Positions 58,536 through 64,000 of a stretch of DNA of 64,000 nucleotides are shown piece after piece. The DNA comes from Bugula neritina (lineage: Eukaryota; Bryozoa; Gymnolaemata; Cheilostomatida; Bugulidae): NCBI GenBank assembly GCA_964035545.1, contig OZ037771.1:2098628-2162627 (forward strand), given 5' to 3'. The notes below the pieces were generated by a model. That model had not been told where the DNA came from and did not search any database. It saw nothing but the letters and a program-made list of their open reading frames with translations. The position numbers and the translations under genes were made by a program. Numbering within the stretch: the first letter of the stretch is position 1; every line of letters begins with the position of its first letter.

Positions 58536-60030
58536 TTAGTCATGTGACAGTCACATTACCGCTACTAAAGACACGAAGTATCGTCTATAGGTTGTGTATT
58601 TTATAGGATGTTTCGAACAAGACAAGTGTTTAGATGGTTTTACTACGTTTTATCTGATTTTTCGGTTGTGTAGTTTGGTAATTTTGAAAGTTATGCCAAG
58701 TAAAGATATTTACTACTCTGCAAGTGTATGTTTCAACAGTTAAATGAGTGTTATTGTTACTGTTTTAATGAATATACTATTTGGTTTTTTACGTAATGGG
58801 CTTTGGATGTTTTACTAATCATTAGTACTTTTTGCAAATTCTTCATTTAATAGAATGTTTTTAGCAAGTACAATATTATTACTGTCTATTGCTTTTACAT
58901 TGTTTAATGTAATATTATGGTACTTTATGATCATTTTGATACTATTTTTACTAAAAGTCTATTCTCTATTTTACATACTCTAATTCTCAGCATTTCCCTA
59001 TGTTATTTTATATACAATATAAATATATTAATGAATTTAAGCAATATATTAATAAATTCAATCTACATGCTTTTGGTTGTCGATCCTTTATAAAGTTGTC
59101 TTAGTTTTCTTGTAATGCTTACAAAAATCAAATCATTTGAATGCAACAAAAATATTGTGAATCATTCTCCTAATCTAAATCAAATCCTCTATTAAGACAA
59201 TATTTCCTATAATATATTTGTGTATGTCGAAAATAATATGTTTCAAAGAAATTGGTGAAGGCAGAATGCACAGTAACAATCTACAAAGTGACTAACACCA
59301 CATCAACTCCTTTATTGAGACAATGTCTTGGAGATACATATATATAATTTTCAGCATATTCTATCTTTTATAAAACTGCTTGTTCAACAGCAAGTTTGCC
59401 TTCGGTATGCAAAAAAAATAGTTTCTATGCAGCTGGTAAAAATAAATCACGGCATGGTGCAACGCTAGTAATTTGATTTTACTGCAGCAGCTGATCAATT
59501 AAAACATGCAGTTCTATCTGATGTTCACGTACACCATTGAGCCTCTCTACTCTAAAATAGGAAATTATGAATATAATTTATTTATAGGTTGTGATTTGAT
59601 TATAGTATAATAAATCCAGCTATCATTCAAGGTTGAACTTGATAATTAAGTTATATAACAGAAAACACATTATTCATTAGTTATTTGGAAGTATCTTCAT
59701 TGTAAAGTTATCCTCTCGATAATTTAGCTAGAGAAGTTATTGCAAAGCCGTCTAGGTATAATAATAATGGTTTTAGCTGAGTCTACGCCGAGTACTGAGA
59801 GGGTACACTAGGCCCCCAACGAATGTTATTCCTAGCAACTACCATTCATACATCGAGTCCAGTTGATCCAAGTGCACTCATCATATTAAGAATTTTATTA
59901 CATTTAATATTTGAATAATATTAATATATTCATCAAATTTTATAGAAAGATTGTAAGAATATTTTGCAATTAATAGTATATACTTCATAACGTTCAATAT
60001 ATATTAATATTTTGTTTCTAGTCAGTAGTC
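58536..60030. other. Intergenic region between calpain and IDH3B
   Basis: Calpain 3' UTR, then AT-rich sequence. The only coding-like piece is the orphan minus-strand exon at 59479-59551. A G+C-richer patch at 59775-59880 is unexplained; it could be a promoter. Confidence 0.4.
59479..59551 (-). CDS. Orphan candidate terminal exon (unrecognised)
   Basis: After a cctattttag acceptor an open frame reads VERLNGVREHQIELHVL then IDQLLQ-stop, if two bases are supplied by an upstream exon. Codon content looks protein-like and helical. The entry phase and first residues (R-V-E-R/K) match the LCMT1 terminal exon (32229-32364), but similarity fades quickly. It could be an exon of an unseen small minus-strand gene or a relic. 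No upstream exons could be fixed. Confidence 0.3.
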
Positions 60031-61442
60031 ATGGCTTTCTCGGGTGCTTTGAAAGCAAATTTCTTTCAATGTCTGAGGGTGAGTTACACTTACAGTTACA
60101 CTTACTCATACTGTTAATGTTAGTGTCACTTACAATTGCATTTACTGACTTAGTCTTGCAATCATATTTATTGTGATTGTGATTGTCTTAGACTTATGCT
60201 TAGAATGGCTGTGACATTTCAAGATATTAGTGTACCTAGTACGACTACTGTTATCACAATCATTGAGTTTGACAATCGTTATCGTAGTCATACTCATAGT
60301 CATACTCATAGTGATAGTCAGATTGAGATAGTGATAATGATAGTGATAGTGATACTCATATGAATATCAATATGATTATCATATTCATAATCATAATGAT
60401 AATCATCATGATTATGACAAGGTAAGGCTTTTAGTGTTAGATTAGACGTACGTTTTACATTTACACTGAAAACAATATGAATATGAATATTAAAAAACAA
60501 ATCATAGCTAAACTGTCACTGAAACATCTATAATATTAATGCTTAAATTGGAGATACCACGTGACAGATGCATGCCAGCCATCACTTGCTCACAATTATT
60601 CTAGTCCTCTAGTGCTTATCATTGTGATTAGATTATGAGCTTGAGTGAAACCTTGTGCTCTAAGAGAAAAATTAAGTCTATAATAAATATGTTTTTATTT
60701 ATATATTACTGACTGTGATTATCACTAATGTATAACATTTAATCAAATATTAGTTTTAGATGGACTTATTTACAATAATACTAACAGTGAGCCTATCAAT
60801 GAGTTGTCCATATTAACTCTGATATTTGTAATTGTTCTACTTGAACTTATAACGTCATTGTTAATATTTATATTGGGTATTTATTTCTGTTATTATGTTG
60901 ATGCTTTTAGTTATCTTCAGATAAAGTTACTAGAAGAAGTTTTCAGACAGCCTCATCACTTAACCTGGTAGGCTGAATGCTCTTAAATGAATTTCTTCTC
61001 AACATGAATACTATTATTTGTGCTATAATTTAGTGTTTGTGAATTTTTGTGAATTTCTCATCCAAATTATTATTCTATATAATTTTGACACCCTATAAAG
61101 GAGCATCTACTCTAAGCTAATTTATTTTTTCGTATCAACTTTCAATGTAATGTTTTATGTCAGTTTTTCTTTCTAGCCTAAACAAATTTAATTCCCATAA
61201 TGTTTTTGCCTCTGTTGCTACATGTAAAGCTTGCAATCACTTTGTATTTTAGATAAATTCAACTAAGGTAGGATAGTCTTATGTTGTTGTCCTTTGTATT
61301 TTGCCTGTCTACTAATCTAAGCTTGAGATATAAATGTGGGTGTTAATGAAACTTTGGCTATTTGGATTTAGCATGGGGTTTGGGGATTCTTGAAGTTTAG
61401 CACACTAGATACAGAGTTAATTTTAAATTTGAATTTTTAGTT

Positions 61443-61499
<57 letters not shown>

Positions 61500-64000
61500 T
61501 TATTGTGTATGTTCTACTATTTTGCATGAATTACTCTACTAATTTGAGTAGTGCTCAGATATTTTCAATTGCATGAAATTATTATGACTTTTTACAACCT
61601 GCCTGTGCTGTTGACTGTTTTGTTGATGGAATTTTCCAACAAAACTAAATTTTTATTTTTGAAACGATATCTAGAAAGGAGCGCAATTCCCACTGAGTTT
61701 TGAAATTCAAGTGTTTTCTATAAAAACAAATTACCAATCCTTTGTTTTAGATTTTCAGTGGTGTGCAGCTTGCTAACACACTTGCCCTGCTTTTTTCTCA
61801 TATATAAGTGACCTTGCTTAACTAAATAAATACAAAGTGTTTTATTTATTCATATGTAATACTGTCCAAGGTTGTCGATAAAGTACTATGACTGCATTGA
61901 GTTTTACGATGCATTCAGCCCACATTGTTTCATGCAGTCGTTTTTCTTTCATCTATTAGATGTCTGCGAATATTGAACTGGTATGTATGCATTGATATCT
62001 TCACATAATCCTCCCTCTACTTTGTAACAACATTGTAACACATGGTCATAGAAACACTTGCTCAGCTAACAAGACTATGGTAGCTGTGTTGGTTGTACTC
62101 TAAATATCAAAACAGTTCTGGGACAACTCCAACTCTAACTCTTGCCCTGCTATGAAAAGAGGTTTAGTTATTGATATCATTTTATGTTCTGAATAAGATG
62201 TGTGTATATGTTGTTTTGTGTTTGATGCTTCTATCATTTATATCTACACACACGTTATTAGGGGATTGCTCATCATCTCATTTATATTCCTTTTGCTGGT
62301 TTGTTTTTCCAGCATGACAGAACGTTGAGTTGACTTTTATTTAAATTATAATCATTTGTTATTTATTTAGTTATGTTTCATGCTCTAGACTCATTGTGTT
62401 TATGGCTGAGTTACATTCAATATTTGTTGGGAGTTGTGATACTTATTTTATATATATTTAGAAACATCGGTACGTATACATTACCAAAATGTATCTCAAT
62501 TATATACTTTTAATACAACATACAGTCATTGTTTAGTGGTGAATGGTGCTTATCCAACATTAGATGGATCTGGATCTCAGCAGGGTTTATATAATATTCT
62601 GCAACTGTATAAGTTTGTTCACACAAAAACAATTATCACGGGCTAATCTTTATCAATATATCAAAAATAGATATTCAATTCTGAGTAAGATTTATCTGAA
62701 TTGATTCAAGTTAAGTTTCATTCTAATTAACTGCTCTCTTATTGGTTAACTTTATGTATCAACTTGCATAGACACTTACTTGAATGTTCAATGTTTTCAC
62801 TCTCACTGCAGTTGATGCTGTTTAATAATATACAAAGATTGGACAGTTGGGGTGTGCATCAGTTGCAAAACACTCATGAAAGTGAGAATTTAAAGTACAT
62901 GCAAACTTTGTGTATACTTGTAGTTTATTAAGTAAGCAATAAAAAACTACATGTGTGAAATTGTTCAAATGTTTATTTGTTTTACACATAGAAACATGGT
63001 CCTAGTCCAGTCTCGCATCCAGTAGGTAAACAAGTAGTCACTATGATTCCTGGTGATGGGGTGTGGCCAGAACTCATGCACAGTGTCAAGGATGTCTGCA
63101 AACAGGCCGGTGTACCGGTTGTTTTTGATGAGAAGTATATCAGGTATTTTATAAAGTGATTAGTTTCCTTAACACTTATCCCTTGCCGGTCTGAGCCTCA
63201 CGTTCACAGTTGATTGGTTTAGATGACTCTGTAACTATTAGTCTAAATGTTGTGTCCTGAACACAGCGAAAATATGCATTTACACGTTGTTTTTCTGATT
63301 CATTTTAATTTCAGACGTTTGTGCGAATAATTTTTTTTGGTTTTATGAATGCGCTTGGTTTTCTTCAAATTACTTTACTTGCTTGTTGGTCTAAGTTTGA
63401 ATAGGCCAGTTTACCTTTTCATTTTCTTGAGTTTGTGGAATGTCCTACTATTGAAATACACATGCTGTTAGAACACACCAGCAACTACCTGCAACTAAAC
63501 ACCTGGTAGGTTTTAACATCTGGTGGATATTCTAACAACCGGTAGGTTCTAACATCTGGTGGATATTTCATGTTTCAGCGAGATTCAGCCCCAACAAAAT
63601 TGCTCTTTAGAAGAGTTTGTAGATGCAGTCACCAAATCCACCGTATGTATTAAAGGCATTCTTCAAACACCGACTGGGAAAGGAAATACTAGTGAATTAG
63701 AGTCACTGAACATGGCTATGAGGTTTGTAAGCCAGCTCCTAATTGGTCAGTTTTAATTTTTAACTGTTTAAAGCTAGAAATTTACACTTCTATGACAACA
63801 TTTGTTTGCCGGGTTTCACTGTTAGATTATAATTCCATTACAGCGATTGTTTAATGCATCCACTTGATGCATTTCTTGTTTTAGAAAAATGTTAGATCTG
63901 TATGCTAATGTAGTCTTAGTGAAAAGTCTACCTGGCCTGAAGACCAGACATAAAAACATAGACATAGTAGTTATCAGAGAGCAAACTGAAGGAGAATACA
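60031..64000 (+). CDS. IDH3B: NAD-dependent isocitrate dehydrogenase beta subunit (5' part)
   Basis: Mitochondrial matrix TCA-cycle enzyme subunit; the heterotetramer oxidises isocitrate to 2-oxoglutarate, and beta is a structural/regulatory subunit. Exons seen: 60031-60078, 60947-60967, 61253-61267, 61960-61980, 62992-63143, 63579-63722 and 63885 to the right edge, where the gene is cut off. [16 protein letters not shown] is a basic mitochondrial presequence. It is followed by three phase-0 microexons (21, 15 and 21 bases: TASSLNL, INSTK, MSANIEL), some of which may be alternative. The mature region begins [10 protein letters not shown] and has [29 protein letters not shown] and [17 protein letters not shown] distinguishes beta from gamma (RENTEGEY). 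The usual Gly in GDGxGPE is Trp here (TGG). Confidence 0.9.
60082..60430. repeat. Degenerate period-6 tract, IDH3B intron 1
   Basis: TTACACTTACAGTTACACTT starts right after the donor. Then CATACTCATAGTCATACTC, GATAGTGATAGTGATACTC and ATCATATTCATAATCATAA follow. Confidence 0.75.
61443..61497. repeat. (TA)n microsatellite in IDH3B intron 3
   Basis: About 50 bases of perfect TA repeat. Confidence 0.9.
63500..63570 (+). repeat. Two-copy tandem repeat before IDH3B exon 6
   Basis: GGTAGGTTTTAACATCTGGT-GGATATT and GGTAGGTTCTAACATCTGGT-GGATATT, the second copy directly upstream of the acceptor at 63578. Confidence 0.7.

Noticed and set aside
62462-62469. 8-base AAACATCG between AG and GTACGT, resembling the start of IDH3B exon 5
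   Set aside because: Its length breaks the frame; probably a chance match.

Overview
The window is a piece of an AT-rich animal nuclear genome. Genes are on both strands, and almost every one is split into short exons with GT-AG introns. There are no operons, bacterial signals, CRISPR arrays or rRNA genes. The gene set (PGM2, LCMT1, DPY30, a CAPN5-type calpain, IDH3B, a beta-1,3-galactosyltransferase, a Kazal inhibitor, a CUB protein) is metazoan. A Taka/'dictyo'-type GH13 alpha-amylase and tRNA-Thr-derived SINEs fit a marine invertebrate, perhaps a lophotrochozoan such as a bryozoan. The phylum is my inference only.

Layout. At 0.86-3.35 kb (-) is a small candidate secreted or membrane peptide gene. 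At 4.78-6.58 kb (-) is an intact four-cysteine secreted protein of 140 aa that I do not recognise. 6.7-11.9 kb is gene-poor: AT microsatellite, a SINE, a hammerhead-like retroelement scar and one orphan terminal exon. At 11.9-17.7 kb (-) is the complete 11-exon alpha-amylase. At 19.8-23.3 kb (-) is a six-exon GT31 galactosyltransferase. At 25.7-28.6 kb (+) is a secreted mucin-like/CUB protein. At 30.05-31.6 kb (+) is a single-domain Kazal inhibitor. At 32.2-35.5 kb (-) is LCMT1, head-to-head with PGM2 at 36.8-45.7 kb (+). At 46.3-49.1 kb (-) is DPY30, head-to-head with the calpain at 50.55-58.5 kb (+). At 60.0 kb to the right edge (+) is IDH3B, cut off by the window.

Two classes of gene alternate. 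The left half is dominated by secretory genes (amylase, GT31, CUB protein, Kazal, two novel small secreted proteins), some with TATA boxes close to the ATG. The right half holds housekeeping genes in divergent pairs. The housekeeping genes share an unusual feature: long degenerate period-6 tracts of TAT-NNN type lie in, or at the likely position of, the first intron of PGM2, LCMT1, DPY30, the calpain and IDH3B, and also in the leftmost gene.

All exon models were made by hand from splice signals, phase continuity and family conservation. Exon lengths add up to intact reading frames for amylase (507 aa), GT31 (314), CUB protein (360), Kazal (72), LCMT1 (324), PGM2 (602), DPY30 (108), calpain (639) and the novel secreted protein (140).
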